From NCBI RefSeq assembly GCF_900207575.1, contig NZ_OAOQ01000002.1, positions 176,587-240,586 of the forward strand: 64,000 bases of DNA, in the 5' to 3' direction. Below the pieces are notes generated by a model. The model made no database searches, was not told where the DNA came from, and was given only the letters and a program-made list of their open reading frames with translations. A program made the translations under genes and the position numbers. The DNA comes from Cereibacter ovatus (GTDB taxonomy: Bacteria; Pseudomonadota; Alphaproteobacteria; Rhodobacterales; Rhodobacteraceae). Of the stretch, positions 35,381-43,828 are shown in pieces. Position 1 is the stretch's first letter. Every line of letters starts with the position of its first letter.

Positions 35381-36076
35381 TCAGCGGGCGGGTTGAAGCA
35401 GGCCGCGCTGGACCGCGGGGCGGGCAAGGAAGCGGTCGAGCCAGCCGGGGACGTTGCGCAGTCTGTCCCAGCCGGCGATGTCGGCGGCGCGGTAGAAGTC
35501 GCGCAGCGTTCTGAGCCAGGGGCAGATCGCGATATCTGCGATGGAATAGTCGCCCGTGATCCACTCGCGGTCGTCCATCGCGGCGTCGAGCACCTTGAGC
35601 AGGCGTTCGACCTCGGCGCGGTAGCGTTCCTTCGGGCGGGGGTCTGCGATCTCTTTTCCGGCGAAGTGGTGGAAAAAGCCGAGTTGGCCGAACATCGGCC
35701 CGACGCCGCCCATCTGGAACATCAGCCATTGGAGCACGTCGTAGCGGCGGGCCTCTGGCAGAAGCTGGCCGGTCTTTTCCGCCAGATAGATCAGGATTGC
35801 GCCGCTTTCAAACAATGCGAGGGGCTGGCCGCCGGGGCCGTGGGGGTCAAGGATCGCGGGGATCTTGTTGTTGGGGGCAAGCGACAGGAATTCGGGGGTG
35901 AACTGGTCCTTGCGGTCGAAATCCACCAGATGCGCGTCATAGGGCAGGCCGGTTTCTTCCAGCGCGATCGAGACCTTCACGCCGTTCGGGGTGGCCAGAG
36001 AATAGAGCTGGATCGCCTGCGGGTCGCGCGGCGGCCAGCGGCGGGTGATCGGGAAGGCGGAAAGATCGGCGGTCAT
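35381..36076 (-). CDS. glutathione S-transferase family protein (YfcG/YghU-like)
   Basis: 231 residues. The N-terminal thioredoxin-like domain reads IQLYSLATPNGVKVSIALEE, with the TPNG motif of the Nu-class YfcG/YghU GSTs where the active-site threonine and asparagine contact glutathione; PNNKIPAILD is the cis-proline loop and ALFESGAILIYLAEK the ES motif. The C-terminal helical domain ends near residue 225. It probably acts as a cytoplasmic disulfide-bond oxidoreductase on small or peptide disulfides; substrate is unknown. Confidence 0.88.
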   Translation of the reverse strand: MTADLSAFPITRRWPPRDPQAIQLYSLATPNGVKVSIALEETGLPYDAHLVDFDRKDQFTPEFLSLAPNNKIPAILDPHGPGGQPLALFESGAILIYLAEKTGQLLPEARRYDVLQWLMFQMGGVGPMFGQLGFFHHFAGKEIADPRPKERYRAEVERLLKVLDAAMDDREWITGDYSIADIAICPWLRTLRDFYRAADIAGWDRLRNVPGWLDRFLARPAVQRGLLQPAR

Positions 36077-36190
36077 GGCGGAACTCTGTCAGGGGAGGGG
36101 CGAGGGTGGCGCATCACTGCTCGGAACGCAAGTGCGGCTGTGGCATGATGTCCCGGCCGGGTCGGAGCCGGCGGATCGAGGGAGAGCTGC

Positions 36191-36634
36191 ATGGCCATTC
36201 TGGAGGAGTTTCGGTCGTTCATTGCCAAGGGCAATGTGATGGACATGGCGGTGGGCATCATCATTGGTGCGGCTTTCACCGGCATCGTTTCAAGTCTTGT
36301 GGCGGATCTGATCAATCCGGTGATCGGGCTGGTGACCGGGGGGATCGATTTTTCCAATCTGTTCGTCAATCTGGGCGAGGGTGAGTTCACCAGTCTTGCG
36401 GCGGCGAAGGCGGCCGGGGCGCCGGTGTTCGCCTATGGTGCCTTCATCACGGCGCTGATCAATTTCCTGATCATTTCCTGGGTGGTGTTCCTGCTGGTCA
36501 AGCTGGTCAACCGCGTGAAGGATGCGGCGCTGCACAAAGACGCGGCCAAGGCCGGCGCCGAGCCGGCAGGCCCGACGCAGGAGCAGCTTCTGGCCGAGAT
36601 CCGCGACCTGTTGAGGGCGCGGGCGGCAGGCTAG
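36191..36634 (+). CDS. mscL: large-conductance mechanosensitive channel
   Basis: 147 residues, close to the 136-residue E. coli MscL. The first transmembrane pore helix [20 protein letters not shown] (about residues 16-35) and second helix [23 protein letters not shown] (about 85-107) are unmistakable. It opens under membrane tension to release solutes during hypo-osmotic shock. GAGGGAGAG lies upstream of the ATG. The 263 bases after it contain no supported gene. Confidence 0.96.
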   Translation: MAILEEFRSFIAKGNVMDMAVGIIIGAAFTGIVSSLVADLINPVIGLVTGGIDFSNLFVNLGEGEFTSLAAAKAAGAPVFAYGAFITALINFLIISWVVFLLVKLVNRVKDAALHKDAAKAGAEPAGPTQEQLLAEIRDLLRARAAG

Positions 36635-36897
36635 GGTTCAGGGCCGCAGCGCCGGATGCGGTGACTGGCGGCATGTCGATGCCCGGCGCGCGGCATGGGG
36701 GCGGCCACGCCACAGCCGCGCTCTTGCGCCCGGCCAAGCGGAGGCGGGGCGAACGGCCGCTGTTGGCCTTTGGCCGCGTTCAGGCGCCGCCCCGGGGGCA
36801 AGCAGGCCATCTGCCCGGAAATACTGGTGACGGCGGCGCGGGCGCGCGATAGCTTCTGTGCCGGATCCCGACACTGACCGAAGAAGATTGCACGCGA

Positions 36898-37356
36898 ATG
36901 GACCTTGACGCGACAGACCGGCGAATCCTGACCGTGCTTCAGAAGCAGGGCCGGATCACCAACGCAGAGCTTTCGGAACGGGTGAACCTGTCGCCCTCGG
37001 CCTGTCATCGCCGGGTGCAGCGGCTGGAGGAAGAGGGCTTTATCGCCGGCTATGTCGCGCTTCTGGATGCACGCAAACTGGCGCGGCCCACCACCGTCTT
37101 TGTCGAGATCACGCTTCAGGGGCAGGCGGACGAGGTGCTGGATGCCTTCGAGCGCGAGGTGGCACGAGTGCCCGACATTCTGGAATGTCACCTGATGGCG
37201 GGGACGGCGGATTATCTGCTGAAGGTGGTGGCGCAGGATACCGAGGATTTCGCCCGCATCCATCGCCAGCATCTGACCCGGTTGCCGGGCGTGGCGCAGA
37301 TGCATTCCAGTTTTGCGCTGAGAACCGTGTTCAAGACCACGGCCATCCCGGTCTGA
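36898..37356 (+). CDS. Lrp/AsnC family transcriptional regulator
   Basis: 152 residues. The helix-turn-helix spans residues about 19-40 (ITNAELSERVNLSPSACHRRVQRLEEEGFI) and the C-terminal RAM ligand domain contains VFVEITLQGQ and the GTADYLLKVVAQD loop. Such regulators sense amino acids and act as octamers. The controlled gene is not evident: upstream is mscL, downstream the convergent pmtA. The closest subgroup looks like Lrp-type regulators acting on amino acid transport or catabolism. Confidence 0.9.
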   Translation: MDLDATDRRILTVLQKQGRITNAELSERVNLSPSACHRRVQRLEEEGFIAGYVALLDARKLARPTTVFVEITLQGQADEVLDAFEREVARVPDILECHLMAGTADYLLKVVAQDTEDFARIHRQHLTRLPGVAQMHSSFALRTVFKTTAIPV

Positions 37357-37364
37357 GATGCGGC

Positions 37365-37386
37365 GGCCGCCCGCACCGGGGCGGCC
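37365..37386. terminator. hairpin between lrp-type gene and pmtA
   Basis: GGCCGCCC / GGGCGGCC, an 8-bp GC stem with a six-base loop, lies in the 39-base gap between the two convergent stop codons. No strong T-tract on either side. Confidence 0.5.
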
Positions 37387-37395
37387 TGCCGGGTG

Positions 37396-38010
37396 TCACA
37401 CGCGCTGGAAGCGCAGGAAGGTGAAGATTCCGCCGGGGCCCATCGGCGCCTTGTCGATCACCTTCAGCCGGGTATCGCCCGTCACCCGCTCGATCGCGAA
37501 GTCGCTGTGCCAGCCCAGGGTGTTCTCGAACCGGGCCAGTGCCTTTTCGACGGCGGCCAGCGGGCCTTTTTCGCGGGCGAAATGGTTCACCAGCACGACC
37601 TCGCCGCCTTTCTTGCAGACGCGGGCCATTTCCGCGACCACCCGCTCGGGTTCCGGCACGACCGACACGAGGAACATCGCCACCACGGTGTCGAAGGTCT
37701 CGTCGGGGAAGTCGAGTTCGCGCGCATCCATCTGGCGCAGCTCTTTCACCGGCTTCAGGCCCAGCTCATCGACCTTTTCGCGCGCCTTGGCCAGCATGTC
37801 ATGCGAGAAGTCGATGCCCGTCACCTCGACCCGGCGGCTGTACAGCGGCAGCGACAGGCCAGTGCCCACGCCCACTTCCAGCACCCGCCCACCGCGGGCA
37901 TTCACATGGCTGGCGGTGCGGCGCCGGGGGCTTTCGCTTACCTTGCCAAAGCTGAAATCGTAGATGGGCGCCCACCGCTTGTAGCTTCGGCTGACCGCGT
38001 CAAGTTCCAT
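37396..38010 (-). CDS. pmtA: phosphatidylethanolamine N-methyltransferase
   Basis: 204 residues, SAM-dependent methyltransferase of the Rhodobacter PmtA type. It methylates phosphatidylethanolamine three times to phosphatidylcholine. Motif I is VLEVGVGTGLSLPLY (about residues 43-57), preceded by YDFSFGKV and RRRTASHVN; motif III lies in KKGGEVVLVNHF. AAGGACGG precedes the ATG. It is the last gene of psd-pssA-pmtA, so the window encodes the whole path from CDP-diacylglycerol to phosphatidylcholine. Confidence 0.93.
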   Translation of the reverse strand: MELDAVSRSYKRWAPIYDFSFGKVSESPRRRTASHVNARGGRVLEVGVGTGLSLPLYSRRVEVTGIDFSHDMLAKAREKVDELGLKPVKELRQMDARELDFPDETFDTVVAMFLVSVVPEPERVVAEMARVCKKGGEVVLVNHFAREKGPLAAVEKALARFENTLGWHSDFAIERVTGDTRLKVIDKAPMGPGGIFTFLRFQRV

Positions 38011-38036
38011 GCGTCCGTCCTTCTTCCGTTTGGGGT

Positions 38037-38771
38037 TCAGCCGCGCCAGCGGCGAAGGTAGTTCACAATCGACATCATGGTGACGCCCGCATAGGCGAGA
38101 CCGAAAAGCGTCATCAGCAGCCAGAACCGCGTGACCAGAAGGCCGATCACGACGACAGTGCCGACCAGCACGAAAATCGCCTTGTCGCGCGGAATCCGCA
38201 GCGCCTTTGGCGAAAGGGTGGGGATCCGGCTTGTCATCAACAACCCTACAACCGCCAGATGGATCCCGTAAGCCAGCGGAAAGGCGGATGCATCCACGAT
38301 CCCCTGAAGCGACATGAACAGCGGCAACAGCGCCAGAAGCGCGCCACCCGGCGCCGGAACGCCGGTGAACTGCGGCTTGGCCCCTGCCGGCAGCGGTGCA
38401 TCCCGGTTGATGTTGAAGCGCGCCAGCCGCAGGCAGCCGCAGATCGTGTAGACCAGCACGAACACCCAGTTCGTGCTGTAGGTGCCCGCCAGCGCATACT
38501 GGAACACCAGAAGCCCGGGTGCCACGCCGAAGTTCAGGAAATCCGACAGCGAATCAAGTTCCGCGCCGAAGTTCGACTGCGCGTTCAGCCGCCGCGCGAT
38601 CAGCCCGTCAAGGCCGTCGATCGCGGCGGCAAAGACGATCAGCATGGCGGCGATGTCGTAGCGTTCCACCATGATGAAGCGGATCGCTGTCAGCCCCGCG
38701 CAAAGCCCCGTGATGGTCACAAGGTTCGGCAGCAGCATCAACAGAGGCAGGCTCCGCTCGGACCGCGGCAT
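38037..38771 (-). CDS. pssA: CDP-diacylglycerol-serine O-phosphatidyltransferase
   Basis: 244 residues, multi-helix membrane protein with the CDP-alcohol phosphotransferase motif DGLIARRLNAQSNFGAELDSLSD split here as DGLIARR at about residues 55-61, Gly at about 68 and two Asp at about 72 and 76 in ELDSLSD. It makes phosphatidylserine from CDP-diacylglycerol and serine (type II, bacterial). Its ATG lies three bases after the psd stop, and pmtA follows 26 bases later. Confidence 0.92.
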   Translation of the reverse strand: MPRSERSLPLLMLLPNLVTITGLCAGLTAIRFIMVERYDIAAMLIVFAAAIDGLDGLIARRLNAQSNFGAELDSLSDFLNFGVAPGLLVFQYALAGTYSTNWVFVLVYTICGCLRLARFNINRDAPLPAGAKPQFTGVPAPGGALLALLPLFMSLQGIVDASAFPLAYGIHLAVVGLLMTSRIPTLSPKALRIPRDKAIFVLVGTVVVIGLLVTRFWLLMTLFGLAYAGVTMMSIVNYLRRWRG

Positions 38772-38774
38772 GGC

Positions 38775-39473
38775 TCAGGCGGCCGCGCCGGTGCGGCGCG
38801 TCTCCGGGCTGGTCAGGTCGGCGATCACCGTCTCGCCCGAGATCATGGTCTGGCCAAGGCAGACCAGCGGCTGAACGCCATCGGGCAGATACACATCGAC
38901 GCGCGAGCCGAACCGGATCATCCCGAACCGCTCGCCGGTGGCCAGCACCGTGCCCTCTTTCACCTCGCACAGGATGCGGCGCGCAACGAGGCCCGCAATC
39001 TGGACCACGCCGATCTGGCGCCCGTCGGCCAGCCGGATCGCCAGACCGTTGCGCTCGTTGTCGACGCTGGCCTTGTCGAGCGAGGCATTGAGGAACTTGC
39101 CCGGCCGGTAGGCCACCGCCGTCACCGTGCCGCCGATGGGCGCGCGGTTCACATGGCAGTTGAACACGTTCATGAACACCGAAACGCGGGTCATCGGCGC
39201 CGGACCCAGGCCCAGCTCTTCCGGCGGAACCGCGGGTTCGATCAGGGAAATCACGCCATCCGCCGGGCTGACGAACAGCCCTTCGCGCGTGGGAGTGACG
39301 CGGACTGGATCGCGGAAAAAGTAGTAGCACCAGACGGTAAGGCCCACCCCGATCCAGCCGAGGGGTTCCCAGATCAGGAACAGGATCAGCGTCACGGCGG
39401 CGAAGATGCCGACGAATTTGAAGCCCTCTCGGTGCATCGGCTTGATGAAAGTGGAGAGCATGTCGATTGCCAT
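38775..39473 (-). CDS. psd: phosphatidylserine decarboxylase proenzyme
   Basis: 232 residues from the ATG at 39473. Hydrophobic N-terminus ([28 protein letters not shown]) anchors it; the self-cleavage site that generates the pyruvoyl group is the GS in [13 protein letters not shown] (about residues 186-198). It decarboxylates phosphatidylserine to phosphatidylethanolamine. The short length and FFRDPxR motif mark the small Psd subtype found in alphaproteobacteria. An in-frame reading 174 bases further upstream is rejected because AGAAGG supports this start. Confidence 0.92.
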   Translation of the reverse strand: MAIDMLSTFIKPMHREGFKFVGIFAAVTLILFLIWEPLGWIGVGLTVWCYYFFRDPVRVTPTREGLFVSPADGVISLIEPAVPPEELGLGPAPMTRVSVFMNVFNCHVNRAPIGGTVTAVAYRPGKFLNASLDKASVDNERNGLAIRLADGRQIGVVQIAGLVARRILCEVKEGTVLATGERFGMIRFGSRVDVYLPDGVQPLVCLGQTMISGETVIADLTSPETRRTGAAA

Positions 39474-39593
39474 CGCGGAAATGCCTTCTGACAGGGTCCG
39501 GGCCCGAACGTTCAATGGCGGGATAAAACCATTCGCACCCGCCATTGCAACCCTTGGTGGCAGATCGACGCTGCGCGCGACTGCCGCACCCGG

Positions 39594-39629
39594 GGAAAGG
39601 AAAACCCCCGACACTTGCGCGACGGGGGT
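39594..39629 (-). terminator. rpsU terminator
   Basis: On the minus strand ACCCCCG pairs with CGGGGGT, the stem continues through CGC/GTG after one mismatch, and the loop is a GCAA tetraloop, then TTTTCC. It lies 45 bases past the rpsU stop, upstream of psd. Confidence 0.85.
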
Positions 39630-39673
39630 CCGATGGTGGCGAGGCAAGCCCCGCCCAGCTTCGCGCTGACGTC

Positions 39674-39880
39674 TTAAAGAGCGCCTTCGCGTTGCGCCTT
39701 CTTGCGCGCGAGTTTGCGCGCACGGCGGACCGCTTCGGCTTGCTCGCGGGCGCGCTTGACGGAGGGTTTCTCGAAATGCTGCTTGAGCTTCATTTCGCGG
39801 AACACGCCTTCGCGCTGGAGCTTTTTCTTCAAGGCCCGAAGGGCCTGTTCGACGTTGTTGTCGCGGACGCTGACCTGCAT
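39674..39880 (-). CDS. rpsU: 30S ribosomal protein S21
   Basis: 68 residues, highly basic: [44 protein letters not shown], then a lysine/arginine-rich tail. S21 joins the small subunit near the anti-Shine-Dalgarno region. GGAAGG lies upstream of the ATG. It stands alone with its own terminator, between psd and the divergent COQ9 gene. Confidence 0.97.
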   Translation of the reverse strand: MQVSVRDNNVEQALRALKKKLQREGVFREMKLKQHFEKPSVKRAREQAEAVRRARKLARKKAQREGAL

Positions 39881-39990
39881 GTGGTTGTCACCACCTTCCT
39901 AAGTTAGAGTTGCAAGATTAAGCAGGTCGGGCGCCTATATCAGACAGAAGGTGGCTTGTCCACCGCACAGGGAACCGGAAAGGAAACGCG

Positions 39991-40680
39991 ATGGACACTC
40001 GGGACGGAAACGAAAAGGCACGCGATGCGATCCTCGATGCGGCACTGATCCATGTGCCCTTCGATGGCTGGTCCGAGACGACGCTGCGCGAGGCGGTGCG
40101 CGATTCGGGCGTGGCGCCGGGGCTGGCGCGGGCACTGTTTCCCCGCGGGGGCGTCGATCTGGCGCTGGCCTACCATCACCGCGGCGACGAAAAGATGCTG
40201 GAAAAGGCGGCGGCTGCCGATCTGGGGGCGATGCGCTATTCCGAACGGGTGGCGGCGCTGATCCGCTTCCGGCTGGAAGCCTGCGAGGACAAGGAACTGG
40301 TCCGCCGCGGCTCGACCCTGTTCAGCCTGCCGCAACATGCCTCTGACGGCGCCCGCGCGGTCTGGGGCACGGCCGACCGGATCTGGAAGGCGCTGGGCGA
40401 CGAATCGCGCGATGTGAATTGGTATACCAAACGCGCGACGCTGTCGGCGGTCTATGCGGCGACCGTGCTTTACTGGCTGGGCGACGACAGCCCCGGCCAT
40501 TATGCGACATGGGAATTCCTCGACCGCCGCATCGCCGACGTGCTGCGGTTCGAGAAATTCAAGACCGAGGCGCAGCGCAACCCCCTGCTGCGCGCCATGA
40601 CGGCCGGCCCTCGGATGATGATGCGCCGCGTCCATGCGCCCACGGCCGCGCCCGACATGCCCGGCCGCAGCCACTGCTAA
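39991..40680 (+). CDS. COQ9 family ubiquinone biosynthesis protein
   Basis: 229 residues. The N-terminal TetR-like helical half (AILDAALIHVPFDGWSETTLREAV) and the COQ9 core ALFPRGGVDLALAYHHRGD, LPQHASDGARAVWGTADRIWKALGD, YTKRATLSAVYAATVLYW identify the COQ9 family, which binds isoprenoid lipids and assists COQ7-type hydroxylation in ubiquinone synthesis. AAAGGA precedes the ATG. The next gene, a quinone oxidoreductase-like enzyme, follows after 10 bases. Confidence 0.9.
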   Translation: MDTRDGNEKARDAILDAALIHVPFDGWSETTLREAVRDSGVAPGLARALFPRGGVDLALAYHHRGDEKMLEKAAAADLGAMRYSERVAALIRFRLEACEDKELVRRGSTLFSLPQHASDGARAVWGTADRIWKALGDESRDVNWYTKRATLSAVYAATVLYWLGDDSPGHYATWEFLDRRIADVLRFEKFKTEAQRNPLLRAMTAGPRMMMRRVHAPTAAPDMPGRSHC

Positions 40681-40690
40681 GGAGAAAGCC

Positions 40691-41677
40691 TTGTCCCTGC
40701 CCGAAACCATGCGCGCCGTCGAGATTTCCCAACCCGGCGGCCCCGAGGTGCTTCGGCCCTGCACGCTTCCCGTCCCGGTGCCGGGCCACGGCCAGATCCT
40801 GATCCGCGTGGCCTATGCCGGCGTGAACCGCCCCGACGCACTGCAACGGGCGGGCGCCTATGCGCCGCCGCCCGGCGCCTCGCCGCTGCCGGGCCTTGAG
40901 GCCGCGGGCGAGGTGGCAGCCATCGGCCCCGGCGTCACCCGCTGGGCGGTGGGCGACCGGGTCTGCGCGTTGCTGCCGGGCGGGGGCTATGCCGATTATG
41001 CGGTGACACCCGCCGACCACGCGCTGCCGATCCCCGAGGGGCTCGACCTGCGCGAGGCCGCCTGCCTGCCTGAAACCTGCTTCACCGTCTGGTCGAACGT
41101 GGTGCTGCGCGGCGGGCTGAAAGCGGGCGAGCGGTTTCTTGTCCACGGCGGCTCTTCGGGTATCGGCACGACCGCGATCCAGATGGCCAGGGCGCTGGGC
41201 GCCCGCGTCTTCGCGACCGCCGGCTCGGCCGAGAAATGCGCCGCGTGCGAAGTCCTCGGCGCCGAACGCGCAATCAACTACCGCACCGAGGATTTCGTCG
41301 CGGTGCTGAAAGCCGAAGGCGGCGCCGATGTGATCCTCGACATGGTGGGCGGCAGCTACATACCGCGCAACGTGAAGGCCCTGGCGACCGAAGGCCGCCT
41401 TGTGCAGATCGCCTTCCTGGAAGGCACAAAGGCCGAACTGAACTTCGCCGAGGTGATGATGCGCCGCCTGACCATCACCGGCTCGACCCTGCGCCCACAG
41501 GCCGACCTGGCAAAAGCCCGCTACGCCCGCGACCTCGAAACCCACGTCTGGCCGATGGTGGCCTTTGGCGCGCTGCGCCCGGTCATCGACAGCGAATTCC
41601 CCCTGACGGAGGCCGCCGCCGCCCATGCCCGACTGGAAAGTTCGGGCCATATCGGAAAGATTGTCCTCGCCCTGTGA
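40691..41677 (+). CDS. zinc-independent quinone oxidoreductase (MDR family)
   Basis: 328 residues, medium-chain dehydrogenase/reductase, QOR/PIG3 group. MRAVEISQPGGPEVL, GVNRPDALQRAGAYAPPPG and the NADPH loop FLVHGGSSGIGTTAIQMA (about residues 147-164) are diagnostic; catalytic-zinc cysteines are absent. It likely reduces quinones or other enones with NADPH. I favour the TTG at 40691, six bases after GGAG, over the ATG at 40709. It is the second gene after COQ9. Confidence 0.87.
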   Translation: MSLPETMRAVEISQPGGPEVLRPCTLPVPVPGHGQILIRVAYAGVNRPDALQRAGAYAPPPGASPLPGLEAAGEVAAIGPGVTRWAVGDRVCALLPGGGYADYAVTPADHALPIPEGLDLREAACLPETCFTVWSNVVLRGGLKAGERFLVHGGSSGIGTTAIQMARALGARVFATAGSAEKCAACEVLGAERAINYRTEDFVAVLKAEGGADVILDMVGGSYIPRNVKALATEGRLVQIAFLEGTKAELNFAEVMMRRLTITGSTLRPQADLAKARYARDLETHVWPMVAFGALRPVIDSEFPLTEAAAAHARLESSGHIGKIVLAL

Positions 41678-41690
41678 CCCGGACGGGGGG

Positions 41691-41725
41691 GCCGGCGAAG
41701 GGGGCATCGAACCCCCTTCGCCGGC
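41691..41725 (+). terminator. strong hairpin after the quinone oxidoreductase gene
   Basis: A perfect 14-bp stem (GCCGGCGAAGGGGG and its complement) with a seven-base CATCGAA loop starts 13 bases past the stop codon. It lacks a T-tract but is by far the most stable hairpin in the region. Confidence 0.75.
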
Positions 41726-41730
41726 GCTGC

Positions 41731-41920
41731 CGCGGAAAATCCGCGCCCGACCGCCTTCTGCGGGCCGGCGTACCGATCCCACGCGGATCCACGATCGACA
41801 TCCAGCCATTCCAGAGCCCGCTTTCCCTTTCATTCTGGCCCAAATATCCCGGGGGGACGGTGCTTCGCGGCTGCGAAGCACTCCCGCCCCATGGGCGGGC
41901 TCGGGGGGCAGCGCCCCCCG
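41731..41920. repeat. intergenic mosaic: four hairpins plus dispersed-element copy 2
   Basis: Further palindromes follow the 14-bp hairpin: CGCGGA-aaa-TCCGCG (41731-41745), TGCTTCGC-ggct-GCGAAGCA (41861-41880), CCCGCCC-cat-GGGCGGG (41883-41899) and CGGGGGG-cagcg-CCCCCCG (41902-41920). At 41828-41856 lies TTTCATTCTGGCCCAAATA then TCCCGGGGGG, the inverse of the element at 35336-35367. No gene is supported in 41678-41929. The layout resembles REP/BIME-type repeats. Confidence 0.75.
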
Positions 41921-41929
41921 TCCTGCCGC

Positions 41930-42562
41930 TTAGGGCCGGTCCATCTTCGCCCGTTCCAGCCCGCAATCGCGCCGCGCGTCCGGCGCACAGCGCCGGAAGG
42001 CCAGATCCGGCGTCAGGCAGATCCGCACCTCCTTGATATGGCCCTTGGCGCAGGTGACGGTGATGCCGTCCGGGCTCAGGCCCGGGTTCGCCTCGATGAA
42101 GGCGTCCTCCAGCACCGAGGGCGGCAGCTCGATATCCTCTCGCAGGTCGCGCAGCGGCCCGGGCACCGCCACCGCGGCCACCGCGTCCCGCATCAGCGCG
42201 AAATACGCCTCGGGTGGCAGCGCCGAACAGCGGCCGTGCTTCTTCCACTGATACCATGCCAGCCCCGGCGCCATCACATCCGCCATCGCCCCCGTCTCGC
42301 CCCGTGACGGATCGCGCTCCACCGTGCGGCAGAACGCAGGCCAGCCTTCCTCGCGCTGCGGCCAAAGCCCGTGCAGCGTGAAGCCGCGGCCCCAGCTGCA
42401 TTCCTCGGCGCCGCGCGCCTCGCCTTCCAGCGCGCACCATGTCGGCTGCCAGCTCAGCGCCAGGATGTAGTGGCTGAAATCCCCCGCCCGGTCGTTCCCC
42501 GCCCCGTCCCCTTCGGCCAGAACGGGGCCGGTCAGGGCAAGCCACAAAGCCAGAACACGCAT
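41930..42562 (-). CDS. secreted ribonuclease T2
   Basis: 210 residues. A signal peptide (MRVLALWLALTGPVLA) is followed by the two catalytic segments of RNase T2: FTLHGLWP (CAS I, about residues 60-67) and WKKHGRCS (CAS II, about 105-112), each with the active histidine. Six cysteines or more fit disulfide bonding outside the cytoplasm. It would degrade RNA in the periplasm or medium for nucleotide scavenging. GAAGGA precedes the ATG. It is divergent from trcR. Confidence 0.92.
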   Translation of the reverse strand: MRVLALWLALTGPVLAEGDGAGNDRAGDFSHYILALSWQPTWCALEGEARGAEECSWGRGFTLHGLWPQREEGWPAFCRTVERDPSRGETGAMADVMAPGLAWYQWKKHGRCSALPPEAYFALMRDAVAAVAVPGPLRDLREDIELPPSVLEDAFIEANPGLSPDGITVTCAKGHIKEVRICLTPDLAFRRCAPDARRDCGLERAKMDRP

Positions 42563-42682
42563 TTTTGCTTTTCCTTCGCACGGATCGGGTTTATACGCGG
42601 CCTGAACTTCCCGAAAACGAGAAGACGCGGCCCGGCCGCAGCCGTTTTCCCGGCATGGTCAAGATTTGCAAAGGATCGTCCG

Positions 42683-43444
42683 ATGAACAAGCCGCTGATG
42701 TCCAAGGCCACCGCTGTCTGGCTGATCGACAACACCACCCTTTCGTTCCGGCAGATCGCGGATTTCTGCGGCATGCACGAGCTTGAGGTGCAGGGCATCG
42801 CCGACGGTGACGTGGCCCCCGGCGTCAAGGGGTTCGATCCGGTCTCCAACAACCAGCTTGACCAGATCGAGATCGAGAAGGGTCAGAAAGACCCGCTGTA
42901 TCGTCTGAAGCTGAAGTTCAACCCCGCCGCCGTGGGCGAGGAAAAGCGCCGTGGCCCGCGCTACACCCCGCTGTCCAAGCGGCAGGATCGCCCGGCCGCC
43001 ATTCTGTGGCTGGTCAAGTTCCATCCCGAACTGTCTGACGGTGCCATCGCCAAGCTTGTGGGCACCACAAAGCCCACGATCCAGTCGATCCGCGAACGCA
43101 CGCACTGGAACATCGGCTCGATCCAGCCGATCGATCCGGTGGCGCTGGGTCTGTGCCGTCAGTCGGAACTGGACACCGCCGTTCAGGCCGCCGCGCGCAA
43201 GAAGGCCGCCGAGGGTCTGGTGATGAGCGATGACGAACGGCGGAAACTGGTCTCGACCGAGCAGTCGCTGTCGATGCCGGACGAGCCGCGGATGCCCTCG
43301 GGGCTGGCCGGGCTGGAGCAGTTCACCCGCGTCGAGGAAGAAAAGCGCCCGGCCGACTTCTCGGATGCGGATTCGTTCTTCAACCTGCCGCATGGCGACG
43401 ATGAGGACGAGGACGAGGATGACGGGCTGGACCCGCGCCGCTGA
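42683..43444 (+). CDS. trcR: DUF1013 cell-cycle regulator (TrcR)
   Basis: 253 residues. MSKATAVWLIDNTTLSFRQIADFCGMHELEVQGIADGD and the second helix-turn-helix-like part ILWLVKFHPELSDGAIAKLVGTTKPTIQSIR match DUF1013, named TrcR in alphaproteobacteria, an essential regulator associated with CtrA and RNA polymerase. The C-terminus is a strongly acidic tail (DDEDEDEDDG). AAAGGA precedes the ATG. It stands alone between rnaseT2 and the repeat-bearing gap before recR. Confidence 0.9.
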   Translation: MNKPLMSKATAVWLIDNTTLSFRQIADFCGMHELEVQGIADGDVAPGVKGFDPVSNNQLDQIEIEKGQKDPLYRLKLKFNPAAVGEEKRRGPRYTPLSKRQDRPAAILWLVKFHPELSDGAIAKLVGTTKPTIQSIRERTHWNIGSIQPIDPVALGLCRQSELDTAVQAAARKKAAEGLVMSDDERRKLVSTEQSLSMPDEPRMPSGLAGLEQFTRVEEEKRPADFSDADSFFNLPHGDDEDEDEDDGLDPRR

Positions 43445-43828
43445 GGGCCATCCGATCTTGCCGCAGGGCGCCTTCGGGCGCCCTTTGCATGTCCGGCATC
43501 GCGATCAGGCGCCGTCACGCCGGCTTTTCCATCACCGGGGAACGGTCAGGCCCGGCAGGTGCGGGGCGCATCCGTCCTGTCCGGTATCGGAACAAGGGGA
43601 CGGCCCCCGGTCAGGTGCCGGGCACGCCTTTCGTTTCCGGCATCGTGACAAGGGCACGGTCCCCCGTGCCAAGTGCCGGGCGCATCCCTCGTTTTCGGCA
43701 TCCGGGGACGGGGGCGGTAAAGACCGGGCACTCCCGCTGTTGGCCACCCCGGCCGCCGTGCATGTCTGGCGCGGGGACTGTCAAGCACTGGTCGCCTGCG
43801 GTTTTCCCTGCGGCGGTCCGGTCGGGGG
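43445..43828. other. 384-base gap without a supported gene, carrying imperfect repeats
   Basis: No frame here has a plausible start, ribosome site and protein-like composition. From 43530 to about 43730 the DNA is built of degenerate tandem units (see the repeat entry). The rest is ordinary GC-rich spacer between trcR and the convergent recR stop. Confidence 0.7.
43530..43730. repeat. degenerate 55-58-bp tandem repeat, three copies plus a partial
   Basis: Units start with (C/T)ATCxxxxCAAGGGxACGG and end in TTTCCGG or similar: 43530-43584, 43585-43640, 43641-43698, and a partial at 43699-43730. The middle of each holds GGTGCGGGGCGCAT-like segments (GGTGCCGGGCACGC, AGTGCCGGGCGCAT). Similarity between copies is moderate. 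Function is unknown. Confidence 0.7.

Noticed and set aside
36635-36897. Short open frames of 60-78 codons in the mscL-lrp gap
   Set aside because: Several overlapping frames exist on both strands but all are Arg/Pro-rich, lack ribosome sites and resemble no family.
43530-43730. Possible CRISPR array
   Set aside because: The units are contiguous and degenerate along their full length; there are no identical short repeats separated by unique spacers and no cas gene nearby.
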